From: Georgenia muralis
GTDB taxonomy: Bacteria; Actinomycetota; Actinomycetes; Actinomycetales; Actinomycetaceae
Direction of reading: 5' to 3'
NCBI RefSeq assembly: GCF_003814705.1
Contig: NZ_RKRA01000001.1
Location: 2,356,001 to 2,420,000, forward strand
DNA: 64,000 nt
This document shows positions 9,127 to 17,431 of this stretch, piece after piece. The position numbers and the translations under genes are program-made. The notes under the pieces were generated by a model that worked only from the letters and a program-made list of their open reading frames with translations, ran no database searches and was not told the DNA's origin. Position 1 is the stretch's first letter; each line of letters starts with the position of its first letter.

Positions 9127-10587
9127 ATGGTCGTGCAACCGGACGACGGCGCTGCCCCGCATGGGCCCCGCCCCACCCTGCCCACGATCATCCAGGGCGG
9201 CATGGGGGTGGCGGTGTCCTCCTGGCGGCTGGCCCGCGCGGTCTCGCGCACCGGCCAGCTGGGTGTGGTCTCGGGCACCGCCCTCGACGTGGTGGTCGCC
9301 CGCCGGCTGCAGGACGGCGACGACGGCGGCCACCTGCGCCGGGCTCTGGCGCACCTCCCGGTGCCGGACGTCGCCGAGCGGGTCCTCGCCAGGCACTACC
9401 GGCCCGGCGGCCGTGCCCCGGGACGGCCCTACGTCCCGGTGCCGAAGGTCAGCGCCCGACCGAGCACGAGTGCCCTCGAGCTGTCGGTGGCGGCCAACTT
9501 CGCCGAGGTGTGGCTCGCGAAGGAGGGCCACGACGGCGTCGTCGGCATCAACTTCCTCGAGAAGATCCGGATGGCCACGCCGAGTGCCGCGTACGGGGCG
9601 ATGCTCGCGGGCGTGGACTACGTGCTCATGGGGGCGGGGATCCCCACCGAGATCCCTCGCCTGCTCGATGCCCTGGCGCGGCACGAGCCCGCGTCGATCG
9701 CCCTGCACGTCGAGGGCGCCAGCCGGCGGTACTCCGTCGGCCTGGACCCCCAGGCGCTGACCGGGGGCGGGCTGGAGCCGCTGCGGCGACCGCGTTTCCT
9801 GGCGATCATCTCCGCGCACGTGCTCGCCACCCACCTGGCGCGGGAGGACGCGACGCGACCCGACGGCTTCGTCGTCGAGGGGCCGCGTGCGGGCGGCCAC
9901 AACGCCCCGCCGCGGGGGCGGCTCGTGCTCGACGACGACGGACAGCCGGTCTTCGGGCCCCGCGACGATGCGGACCTGGCCAGGATCGCCGCCGTGGGAC
10001 TGCCGTTCTGGCTCGCCGGGGGTTACAGCTCGCCCGAGCTCGTGGCCCGGGCCAGGGCCGCCGGCGCCGCGGGGGTCCAGGTCGGCTCGATCTTCGCGCT
10101 CTCGGCGGAGTCCGGGCTGCGGCCCGCGCTCCGCGAGGAGATGCTCGCGGCCCTCGCCGAGGACCGGCTCGAGGTGCGTACCGACCCGCACGCCTCGCCC
10201 ACGAGCTTCCCGTTCAAGGTCGTCTCGCTGCCCGGCACGCTGTCCGAGCCGACGGTCTACGAGGCCCGGCCGCGTCTGTGCGACGTGAGCCACCTCCGGG
10301 TGCCCTACGAGCGCGAGCCCGGCTCCCTCGGCTACCGCTGCCCGGCCGAGCCGGTGGACCTCTACGTCGGCAAGGGCGGCTCGGCGGAGGACACGGTCGG
10401 GCGCAAGTGCCTGTGCAACGCGCTCCTCGCCGACGTCGGCCTCGGCCAGACCCGCCGCGACGGCTACCAGGAGGACTCCCTGGTGACCCTGGGTACCGAC
10501 CTCGACGGGGCGGCCGCGCTCGTCGCGGCCGAGCCGTCCGGGTGGAGCGCGGCCCGCGCCGTCGAGTACCTCCTGGGCCGACCGTGA
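9127..10587 (+). CDS. Nitronate monooxygenase-like FMN protein (2-nitropropane dioxygenase family)
   Basis: A 486-residue TIM-barrel flavoprotein. It opens with LPTIIQGGMGVAVSSWRLARAVS, the usual first strand and FMN contact of the family, and has GFVVEGPRAGGHNAPPRG with the glycine-rich and catalytic-His region (GGHN), then LAGGYSSPELVARARAAGAAGVQVGS, the phosphate-binding end of the barrel. It is about 130 residues longer than ordinary nitronate monooxygenases; the extra C-terminal part contains a Cys-containing segment (GYRCPAEPVDLY and GRKCLCNALLADVG), also seen in PfaD-type enoyl reductases. A role in lipid metabolism is therefore possible, and the fabI gene and operator-like site upstream fit this, but the substrate is unknown. 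Confidence 0.75.
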   Translation: MVVQPDDGAAPHGPRPTLPTIIQGGMGVAVSSWRLARAVSRTGQLGVVSGTALDVVVARRLQDGDDGGHLRRALAHLPVPDVAERVLARHYRPGGRAPGRPYVPVPKVSARPSTSALELSVAANFAEVWLAKEGHDGVVGINFLEKIRMATPSAAYGAMLAGVDYVLMGAGIPTEIPRLLDALARHEPASIALHVEGASRRYSVGLDPQALTGGGLEPLRRPRFLAIISAHVLATHLAREDATRPDGFVVEGPRAGGHNAPPRGRLVLDDDGQPVFGPRDDADLARIAAVGLPFWLAGGYSSPELVARARAAGAAGVQVGSIFALSAESGLRPALREEMLAALAEDRLEVRTDPHASPTSFPFKVVSLPGTLSEPTVYEARPRLCDVSHLRVPYEREPGSLGYRCPAEPVDLYVGKGGSAEDTVGRKCLCNALLADVGLGQTRRDGYQEDSLVTLGTDLDGAAALVAAEPSGWSAARAVEYLLGRP

Positions 10588-10588
10588 G

Positions 10589-12280
10589 TCAGAGGCCGAC
10601 CGCGGCCGCCACGTCGGCCCGCAGGAGGGCCATCCGCTCCCGCGCGTCCCGGCGCGCGAGCACGACGTCGGTCCCGGCGCGCACCTCGCTCACCACCTCG
10701 AGGTAGCACTTGAGCTTCGGCTCCGTCCCGGACGGGCGGACGATCACCCGGTCCCCGGCGGCGGTGAGGTAGAGCAGCGCGTCCGTCGCGGGCAGCTCGG
10801 CCGAGCCCTCCGCCAGGTCGGTGGCGGTCACGACCGGCGAGCCCGCGAGCGCGGCGGGGGCCCCGGCCCGCAGCCTCGCCATGGCGCCGGCGATGAGGCC
10901 GAGGTCGGCCACGCGGAAGGAGAGCTGGTCGCTCAGGTGCAGACCGTGCCGGCGCGCCAGGTCGTCCAGAGCACCCGGCACGTCCTCGCCGTGGTCGCGC
11001 AGCTGGGCGACGAGGTAGGCCAGGCGCACGGCGGCGGTGATGCCGTCCTTGTCGCGCACGGCGGCCGGGTCCACGCAGAAGCCGATCGCCTCCTCGTAGC
11101 CGAACACCAGGCCTTCGGTGCGGGCGATCCACTTGAACCCTGTCAGGGTCGTGCGGTGCTCGAGGCCGTGCGCGGCCGCGATGCGGGCCAGCTGGCGGGA
11201 GGAGACCACGGAGCTGGCGAGCACGCCGTGACCGCCCAGCGCGGCGACCGCCGCGCTCTGCTCGCCCAGGAGGGAGCCGATCTCGTCGCCGGTGAGCTGG
11301 CGCCACCCGCCCGCGACCGAGTCGTCGGGCACCGCCATCGTGCACCGGTCGGCGTCGGGGTCGGTGGCCAGGACGACGTCGGCCCCGACCCGCCCGGCCA
11401 GGGCGACGGCGAGGTCGAGGGCGCCGGGCTCCTCGGGGTTGGGGAAGGCGACGGTGGGGAAGTCCGGGTCGGGCTCGGCCTGCTCGGGTACGGGGTGGAC
11501 GTCGGTGAACCCGGCGCGGGCGAGCGCCTCGAGGGTGGTGCGCGAGCCGACCCCGTGCATCGAGGTCAGGACGATGCGCAGGCCGCGGGTGTGCCCGGCG
11601 GGGACGAGCGAGGCGGCCCGGGCGAGGTAGGCCTCGTGCACCTGTGGGCCGAGCACCTCCCAGCCGCTCTCGGCCCGGGGCACCTCCAGGGCCGGCGGCG
11701 CCGCGGCGATGCGGGCGGCGATCTGGCCGTCGGCGGGCGGGACGATCTGGACGCCCTGCCCGGCACCGGTGGCGGCGCGGCCCCCGAGGTAGACCTTGTA
11801 GCCGTTGTCGCGCGGCGGGTTGTGGGAGGCGGTGACCATGACCCCGGCGTCGGTGCCGAGGTGGCGCACCGCGAACGCGAGCACCGGCGTGGGTAGCGGC
11901 CCGGGCAGGAGCAGGGCGGTGCCCCCGGCGGCGGTGACCACCGCGGCGGTGTCGACGGCGAACTCGGCCGAGCCGTGGCGGGCGTCGTAGCCCACGACCA
12001 CCCGGAAGCCTGCGCCGACCTGCTCGGCCAGGTAGGCGCTGAGCCCCGCCGCGGCGCGGCTGACGACGGCGCGGTTCATCCGGTGCGGACCGGCGCCGAT
12101 CTCACCGCGCAGCCCGGCCGTGCCGAACTCCAGCGGTCCGGAGAACCGGTCGTCCAGGTCGGCCGCGGCCTCGGCCGAGCCGCCCGTGGCGCGCTCGAGC
12201 AGGTCCGTGAGCTCGCGCCGGGTCGCCGGGTCCGGGTCGGCCTCGACCCACGCTCGGACCTGCTCGGGGGTGACGTTCAC
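10589..12280 (-). CDS. Phosphosugar mutase (phosphomannomutase/phosphoglucomutase family)
   Basis: A 563-residue alpha-D-phosphohexomutase. The catalytic serine lies in TASHNPPRDNGYK (Ser152) and the metal-binding loop is DPDADRC. The C-terminal phosphate-binding motif RPSGTEPK is intact and ends the fold. The GTG start at 12280 has a GAGGAGC ribosome binding site. It lies downstream of punA on the same strand (44 nt gap), the same pairing as deoD-pmmB (Rv3307-Rv3308) in M. tuberculosis. No deoB is present near the deo genes, so it may interconvert ribose- or deoxyribose-1- and 5-phosphates, as human PGM2 of this superfamily does. Substrate specificity cannot be read from the motifs. Confidence 0.87.
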   Translation of the reverse strand: MNVTPEQVRAWVEADPDPATRRELTDLLERATGGSAEAAADLDDRFSGPLEFGTAGLRGEIGAGPHRMNRAVVSRAAAGLSAYLAEQVGAGFRVVVGYDARHGSAEFAVDTAAVVTAAGGTALLLPGPLPTPVLAFAVRHLGTDAGVMVTASHNPPRDNGYKVYLGGRAATGAGQGVQIVPPADGQIAARIAAAPPALEVPRAESGWEVLGPQVHEAYLARAASLVPAGHTRGLRIVLTSMHGVGSRTTLEALARAGFTDVHPVPEQAEPDPDFPTVAFPNPEEPGALDLAVALAGRVGADVVLATDPDADRCTMAVPDDSVAGGWRQLTGDEIGSLLGEQSAAVAALGGHGVLASSVVSSRQLARIAAAHGLEHRTTLTGFKWIARTEGLVFGYEEAIGFCVDPAAVRDKDGITAAVRLAYLVAQLRDHGEDVPGALDDLARRHGLHLSDQLSFRVADLGLIAGAMARLRAGAPAALAGSPVVTATDLAEGSAELPATDALLYLTAAGDRVIVRPSGTEPKLKCYLEVVSEVRAGTDVVLARRDARERMALLRADVAAAVGL

Positions 12281-12324
12281 GCTGGTGCTCCTCTCGTGCG
12301 CGCGGGCACGCCCCGCGCGGCTGC

Positions 12325-13158
12325 TCAGATGGCGCGGACGATCTCGGCCAGCAGGCGGGAGATCCGCGGACCCGCAGCCCGGCCGGCCTCCAGGACCTCG
12401 GTGTGGGACAGGGGCGTGGGGGAGATCCCGGCGGCGGGGTTGGTCACCAGCGAGATGCCGAGCACCTCCAGGCCCACGTGCCGGGCGGCGATGGCCTCGA
12501 GCGCCGTGGACATCCCCACGAGGTGCCCGCCCAGGCGGCGGGCCATCTGGACCTCCGCCGGCGTCTCGTAGTGGGGGCCGCGGAACTGGACGTAGACGCC
12601 CTCGGGGAGCTCGGGGTCCACCGACCGGGCGAGGGCCCGCAGGCGCGCCGAGTACAGGTCGGTGAGGTCGACGAAGGTCGCGCCCTCCAGCGGGGAGGTG
12701 CCCGTGAGGTTGATGTGGTCGCTGATGAGCACCGGGGTGCCCGGCGCCCATCCCGGCTCCAGCCCCCCGCAGCCGTTCGTCAGGATGAGCGTCCGCGCGC
12801 CCGCCGCCGCGGCGACGCGGACGCCGTGCGCGACCCGCCGCACGCCCCGGCCCTCGTAGTAGTGGGTCCGCGCGCCCAGCACGAGCGCGTAGCGGTCCGT
12901 GCCGGCGACCCGGACGGAGGAGAGGGTGCCGGCGTGGCCGACGACCGCGGAGGCGGTGAAGCCGGGGACCTCGTCCGCCGGCACCTCGGCGACGACGTCG
13001 CCGAGCAGGTCGGCGGCGCCGCCCCAGCCCGAGCCCAGCACGAGCGCGACGTCGTGGCGCTCGACGCCGGTGACCTCGGCCAGGCGCGCGGCGGCGGCAC
13101 GGGCCACGTCCTGCGGGTCGGTACGGGGGTCGTCGAGGTCGGGCACGGGCACGCTCAT
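12325..13158 (-). CDS. punA: Purine nucleoside phosphorylase
   Basis: A 277-residue trimeric-class phosphorylase that splits inosine, guanosine and their deoxy forms with phosphate. Seen motifs: GSGWGG near residue 48, the TNGCGGLEPGW phosphate/purine region, RGPHYETPAEV, and GMSTALEAIAARHVGLEVLGISLVTNPAAG. The length is normal. The ATG at 13158 gives a short 15-residue lead before the first helix. A GATAAC on the minus strand just upstream could be its -10. It is first in a two-gene minus operon with the mutase and divergent from the LpdA-type gene. Confidence 0.93.
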   Translation of the reverse strand: MSVPVPDLDDPRTDPQDVARAAAARLAEVTGVERHDVALVLGSGWGGAADLLGDVVAEVPADEVPGFTASAVVGHAGTLSSVRVAGTDRYALVLGARTHYYEGRGVRRVAHGVRVAAAAGARTLILTNGCGGLEPGWAPGTPVLISDHINLTGTSPLEGATFVDLTDLYSARLRALARSVDPELPEGVYVQFRGPHYETPAEVQMARRLGGHLVGMSTALEAIAARHVGLEVLGISLVTNPAAGISPTPLSHTEVLEAGRAAGPRISRLLAEIVRAI

Positions 13159-13231
13159 GGGCCAGACGTTATCGCGAACCCGCACCGCTCCGAGTCTCCC
13201 CGGGGGCGCCCCGGGGTGGGGCGGGGGCACA

Positions 13232-14740
13232 ATGCCTCGGGTGAGCACCGCACCCGGACCCGTCCCGCCGCCCGACCAGGCCGAGCACGCCGCTCCGGCC
13301 GCCGAGCACCACGCGGGGGCGTCCCCGGTGCGCCAGGGCTCGCGCGTCGTCATCATCGGCGGCGGACCGGGCGGGTACGAGGCGGCCCTCGTCGCGAGCC
13401 AGCTCGGCGCGCGCGTCCACGTCGTCGAGCGGCAGGGGATGGGCGGGTCAGCCGTCCTCACCGACGTCGTCCCCTCCAAGACCCTCATCGCCACCGCCGA
13501 GTGGATGACCGTCACCGAGCAGGCGGGCGAGCTGGGCATCGGCGCCGAGGACGACGGCGCCGGGGGTGCGCTGCGGGCCGACATGGACGTCGTCGACCGG
13601 CGCGTGGTCCGGCTCGCCCAGAAGCAGTCGCGCGACATCCGCGGCCGCCTCGAGCGCGAGGGTGTCCAGATCACCCTCGGCACCGGCCGGCTCGCGCCCG
13701 GCCTCAGCCCTGCGGGGACGCGGGACGTCCTCATCACGACCAGCGAGGGCGAGGAGCTGCGGGACGAGGCCGAGATCGTCCTCGTCGCCACCGGCGCCAC
13801 CCCCCGCATCCTGCCGACCGCCGAGCCCGACGGCGAGCGGATCCTCACCTGGGCGCAGATGTACAACCTCACCGAGATCCCCGAGCACCTGGTGGTCATC
13901 GGCTCGGGCGTGACCGGGGCGGAGTTCGCCGGTGCCTACAACGCCCTCGGGGCCCAGGTCACCCTGGTCTCGAGCCGGGAGCGGGTGCTGCCGGGCGAGG
14001 ACGAGAACGCCGCCGAGCTCATCGAGGCCGTGTTCCGGCGCCGCGGCATGACCGTGCTCTCGCGCTCGCGGGCGGCCGGGGTCACCCGCACCGGTGACGG
14101 CGTCGCGGTCGAGCTGACCGACGGCCGGGTGGTCGAGGGCTCGCACTGCCTGGTCGCGGTGGGCGGCGTGCCGGCGACCGCAGGCATGGGGCTCGAGGAG
14201 GCGGGGGTCGAGCTCAGCCCCTCCGGGCACGTCCAGGTGGACCGTGTCTCGCGTACGCGGGCACTGCGCGTCTACGCCGCCGGCGACTGCACCGGGGTCC
14301 TGCCGCTGGCGTCGGTGGCAGCGATGCAGGGCCGGATCGCCATGTGGCACGCCCTCGGTGACGCCGTCTCCCCGCTCGACCTCGGCGTCGTCGCGGCGAA
14401 CATCTTCACCGCACCCGAGATCGCCACCATCGGCGTGACCCAGAAGCAGATCGAGGACGGCGAGGTGGACGGAGACGTGACCCGCCTGCCCCTCTCGCGC
14501 AACCCGCGGGCGAAGATGCTCGGCATCAAGGAGGGGTTCATCAAGCTGTTCTCCGACCGGTCGACCGGCACGGTGCTCGGCGGCGTGGTCGTCGCCCCGC
14601 GCGCGGCGGAGCTGGTCTACCCGATCACCATCGCCGTCACCGAGCGGCTGACCGTCGACCAGCTCGCCAACGTCTTCACGATCTACCCCTCGCTCACGGG
14701 CTCCATCGCCGAGGCGGCCCGGACCCTCCACCGGGCCTGA
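13232..14740 (+). CDS. lpdA: LpdA-type NAD(P)H-quinone dehydrogenase (flavoprotein disulfide reductase family)
   Basis: A 502-residue flavoprotein with the FAD-binding VIIGGGPGGYEAALVA, the NAD-binding VIGSGVTGAEFAGAY, and the second FAD motif RVYAAGDCTGV. The N-terminal redox-active CxxxxC of true lipoamide dehydrogenases is missing; the position reads GGSAVLTDVVPSKT, as in mycobacterial LpdA (Rv3303c), which acts as a quinone reductase. The roughly 35-residue Pro/Ala-rich extension before the FAD motif is probably disordered. ATG 13232 follows GGGGGCAC; GTG 13241 is an alternative. It is divergent from punA, as lpdA is close to deoD in mycobacteria. Confidence 0.85.
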   Translation: MPRVSTAPGPVPPPDQAEHAAPAAEHHAGASPVRQGSRVVIIGGGPGGYEAALVASQLGARVHVVERQGMGGSAVLTDVVPSKTLIATAEWMTVTEQAGELGIGAEDDGAGGALRADMDVVDRRVVRLAQKQSRDIRGRLEREGVQITLGTGRLAPGLSPAGTRDVLITTSEGEELRDEAEIVLVATGATPRILPTAEPDGERILTWAQMYNLTEIPEHLVVIGSGVTGAEFAGAYNALGAQVTLVSSRERVLPGEDENAAELIEAVFRRRGMTVLSRSRAAGVTRTGDGVAVELTDGRVVEGSHCLVAVGGVPATAGMGLEEAGVELSPSGHVQVDRVSRTRALRVYAAGDCTGVLPLASVAAMQGRIAMWHALGDAVSPLDLGVVAANIFTAPEIATIGVTQKQIEDGEVDGDVTRLPLSRNPRAKMLGIKEGFIKLFSDRSTGTVLGGVVVAPRAAELVYPITIAVTERLTVDQLANVFTIYPSLTGSIAEAARTLHRA

Positions 14741-14767
14741 CGAGGACGCGCGGGTCCGGCCCGGACG

Positions 14768-14856
14768 CCGAGCGATCCCCTTGTTGCCGAGCGATCGCGT
14801 TGTTGTCGAGTGAGAGCGGTCTGCGGGGATCGTTCGGCGACAGAGGGATCGTTCGT
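14768..14856. repeat. Intergenic repeat, copy 1, with three tandem 19-nt units
   Basis: Three head-to-tail 19-nt units at 14768-14786, 14787-14805 and 14806-14824 (consensus CCGAGCGATC-n3-TTGTTG, the third diverged), followed by GATCGTTCGGCGA, which is nearly complementary to the unit start and could pair back. Bases 14801-14850 match 51601-51650 in about 41 of 50 positions by eye. It fills the gap between lpdA and dapE. Confidence 0.7.
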
Positions 14857-14904
14857 GCCGCTGCGCCCGACGCCCCGGCGGCGGACGGCGGTTAGGGTCG
14901 GTCC

Positions 14905-16095
14905 ATGTCCGCCTCGCCGACCCCCGCCCCGCCCGGCACCGCCGCGACCGCCCCGGCCGCCTCGCCCGCGGGGCGCCCCACCCTGCCGGACCTCGCGAGC
15001 ACCGACGTCGTCGACCTCACCGCCGCGGTGTGCGACATCGCCTCGGTCTCCGGCGAGGAGACCGCCCTCGCGGACGCCATCGAGACCGCGCTCCGAGACC
15101 GGCCCCACCTCGAGGTGCTGCGCGACGGCGACGCGGTCGTCGCGCGCACCCGGCTCGGACGCGACCGCCGGGTGGTGGTCGCCGGCCACATCGACACCGT
15201 TCCGGTCAAGGAGAACTTGCCCACCGGCCGCCGCCGGGGCGACGACGGCGAGGAGGAGCTGTGGGGCCGGGGCACGACCGACATGAAGGGCGGCGTCGCC
15301 GTCGCCCTCCACCTCGCGGCGACCGTCACCGAGCCGCTCTGGGACGTCACGTGGGTCTTCTACGACCACGAGGAGGTCGAGGCCGACCTCAACGGTCTGG
15401 GACGGCTCGTGCGCACCCGGCCCGACTGTGTCAGCGGCGACCTCGCGGTCCTCGGCGAGCCCACCGCGGGGGGCATCGAGGGCGGGTGCAACGGCACCCT
15501 CCGCGCGGAGGTCCGCACCCACGGCCGCACCGCCCACTCGGCGCGCGCCTGGCGGGGCGTCAACGCCGTCCACGCCGCCGGGGAGGTCCTGGCCCGGCTG
15601 AACCGGTACACCCCGGCCGAGGTCCCGGTCGACGGGCTCGTCTACCGCGAGGGCCTGTCCGCGGTGGGCATCCGCGGCGGCATTGCGACGAACATGATCC
15701 CCGACGAGTGCGTCGTCACCGTCAACTACCGCTTCGCGCCATCCCGCACCCCGGCCGAGGCGGAGGCCCACGTGCGCGAGGTGTTCGACGGCTTCGACGT
15801 GGAGGTCACCGATCTGGCCCGCGGTGCCCGGCCCGGGCTGGACGACCCCCTGGTGGCCGGGTTCGTCGCCGCGGTCACCGCCGTGACCGGTGGTGCGCCC
15901 GGGCCCAAGTACGGGTGGACGGACGTGGCGAGGTTCGCCGAGCTCGGCGTCCCGGCCGTGAACTTCGGCCCCGGTGACCCGATGCTCGCCCACGCCGACG
16001 ACGAGCGGTGCCCGGTCGGCCAGATCCGCACGTGCGCGCGCGCCCTGGGCTCCTGGCTCGCGGGGGCCACCGACGGCGGGACAATGGGGACATGA
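14905..16095 (+). CDS. dapE: Succinyl-diaminopimelate desuccinylase
   Basis: A 396-residue M20-family dizinc amidohydrolase that removes succinate from N-succinyl-LL-diaminopimelate on the way to lysine and peptidoglycan DAP. Metal ligands are visible: His95 in GHIDTVPV, Asp126 in GRGTTDMKGG, the catalytic Glu156-Glu157 pair (YDHEEVE), Glu in LGEPTAGG, and a final His in PMLAHADDE. A roughly 30-residue Pro/Ala-rich N-terminus suggests that the true start might be downstream, but ATG 14905 is the only good upstream codon. The stop overlaps the next start by 4 nt. Confidence 0.93.
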   Translation: MSASPTPAPPGTAATAPAASPAGRPTLPDLASTDVVDLTAAVCDIASVSGEETALADAIETALRDRPHLEVLRDGDAVVARTRLGRDRRVVVAGHIDTVPVKENLPTGRRRGDDGEEELWGRGTTDMKGGVAVALHLAATVTEPLWDVTWVFYDHEEVEADLNGLGRLVRTRPDCVSGDLAVLGEPTAGGIEGGCNGTLRAEVRTHGRTAHSARAWRGVNAVHAAGEVLARLNRYTPAEVPVDGLVYREGLSAVGIRGGIATNMIPDECVVTVNYRFAPSRTPAEAEAHVREVFDGFDVEVTDLARGARPGLDDPLVAGFVAAVTAVTGGAPGPKYGWTDVARFAELGVPAVNFGPGDPMLAHADDERCPVGQIRTCARALGSWLAGATDGGTMGT

Positions 16096-16970
16096 CGCGA
16101 GAGGTGCACAACCACCACGCCCGCGGCGGGGACGACACCGGTGCCCCCACCGGTGGCGCCACCCAGCGGGGCGAGACCACGAACGGAGGCAACGGCTACC
16201 GCCGGGGCCCGGTGCTGCTGCGCGGCGGCCAGATCCCGGGCGAGACCACCGACGCCCGCCTCCTCAAGCCCGACCAGGACGTCAGCTGGCTCCACCTCGA
16301 CCCCTGGCGGGTGCTGCGGATCCAGTCCGAGTTCGTGGAGGGCTTCGGCGCCCTCGCCGACCTCGGACCGGCCATCTCCGTCTTCGGGTCCGCGCGGATC
16401 CGGCACGACGAGGCCGAGTACGCCCTCGCCGAGGAGGTGGGTCAGCGGCTCGTCGCCGCGGGCTTCGCGGTCATCACCGGCGGCGGCCCGGGCGTCATGG
16501 AGGCCGCGAACAAGGGCGCGTGCGAGGCCGGCGGGGTCTCGGTGGGCCTGGGCATCGAGCTGCCCTTCGAGCAGGGCATGAACCGGTGGGTCGACCTGGG
16601 GGTCAACTTCCGGTACTTCTTCGCCCGCAAGACCATGTTCCTCAAGTACTCCCACGGCTTCATCGTCCTGCCGGGCGGGTTCGGCACCATGGACGAGCTC
16701 TTCGAGGCCCTCACCCTCGTCCAGACGCAGAAGGTGTCCTCGTTCCCCATCGTCCTGGTGGGGCGCGAGTACTGGGGTGGCCTCGTGGACTGGATCCGCA
16801 CGACGATGGTCACGCGCGGCACCATCGCGCCGCCCGACCTCGAGCTCCTGCCCGTCGTCGACACGGCCGAGGAGGCGGTGGAGGCGGTGCTGTCCGGTGT
16901 CGAGCTGCTGGTCAGGGAGCAGCAGTCGCAGGCTGCGGCCGCGTCCGAGGCAGGTTGGGCGGCCGAGTGA
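16092..16970 (+). CDS. LOG-family (TIGR00730) nucleotide 5'-monophosphate phosphoribohydrolase-like protein
   Basis: A 292-residue protein with the two LOG motifs, GGGPGVMEAANKGA (about residues 132-145) and PGGFGTMDELFEALT (about 194-208). Family members release adenine or cytokinin bases from their 5'-monophosphates. The first 70 residues are polar and variable. ATG 16092 overlaps the dapE stop (ATGA), so the pair is translationally coupled. dapE-LOG-DUF3117 is the same relative order as Rv1202, Rv1205 and Rv1211 in M. tuberculosis, with the intervening genes missing here. The physiological substrate is unknown. Confidence 0.85.
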   Translation: MTREVHNHHARGGDDTGAPTGGATQRGETTNGGNGYRRGPVLLRGGQIPGETTDARLLKPDQDVSWLHLDPWRVLRIQSEFVEGFGALADLGPAISVFGSARIRHDEAEYALAEEVGQRLVAAGFAVITGGGPGVMEAANKGACEAGGVSVGLGIELPFEQGMNRWVDLGVNFRYFFARKTMFLKYSHGFIVLPGGFGTMDELFEALTLVQTQKVSSFPIVLVGREYWGGLVDWIRTTMVTRGTIAPPDLELLPVVDTAEEAVEAVLSGVELLVREQQSQAAAASEAGWAAE

Positions 16971-17061
16971 TCTAGACTGGGCCCCGGCGATCATCGGCCG
17001 CTGCGCGCGACGCGAGCGGTCCGGGTGGTCGAGGATCCACCGAGAATGAGGGGTGCACCAC

Positions 17062-17229
17062 ATGGCCGCGATGAAGCCGAGGACCGGAGACGGCCCGCTC
17101 GAGGTGACCAAGGAGGGACGCGGCATCGTCATGCGCGTGCCGCTCGAGGGTGGAGGTCGCCTTGTCGTCGAGCTCACCCCGGCCGAGGCGGGCGAGCTGA
17201 GCGAGGCGCTGAGCGCCGTCGCCGGCTGA
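17062..17229 (+). CDS. DUF3117 small protein
   Basis: A 55-residue protein that matches the DUF3117 pattern almost throughout: MAAMKPRTGDGPLEV, then EGRGIVMRVPLEGGGRLVVELTP, then a short helix. The family is found across Actinobacteria (Rv1211 in M. tuberculosis) and has no established function; high conservation suggests a structural or nucleic-acid-related role. A -10-like TAGACT at 16973-16978 could start a leader of about 80 nt; GAGGGGTG precedes the ATG by six bases. A strong terminator follows, so it is probably a single-gene transcript. Confidence 0.9.
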   Translation: MAAMKPRTGDGPLEVTKEGRGIVMRVPLEGGGRLVVELTPAEAGELSEALSAVAG

Positions 17230-17251
17230 GCACCGAGAACCGCAGCACCGG

Positions 17252-17284
17252 CGACGGCCGGCCAGCCCTGCTGGCCGGCCGTCG
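17252..17284. terminator. Hairpin after the DUF3117 gene
   Basis: Perfect 14-bp stem (17252-17265 with 17271-17284) and 5-nt loop, 22 nt after the stop of the DUF3117 gene. It is followed by TCGTCC rather than a T-run. Confidence 0.75.
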
Positions 17285-17290
17285 TCGTCC

Positions 17291-17371
17291 CCCCCTGCAC
17301 CCCCGGCCGTCCCCCTGCAGCCCCGGCCGCCTCCCTGCACCCCCGGGCCGCCGCCCTGCACCCCCGGCCGA
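17291..17371. repeat. Four tandem 20-21-nt C-rich units
   Basis: Units at 17291-17310, 17311-17330, 17331-17351 and 17352-17371, each built on CCCTGCA-CCCCCGGCC with one to four changes. They lie between the DUF3117 terminator and the pepA start, ending about 60 nt before the pepA GTG. Confidence 0.8.
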
Positions 17372-17431
17372 AGGCTCGTCCCTCGGCCTGATCCCGCCGG
17401 TACCCACGCCCACCCATGAAAGGACGTCCCC

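Noticed and set aside
14768-14856. CRISPR array
   Set aside because: Units repeat every 19 nt without spacers and are imperfect; no cas gene is near.
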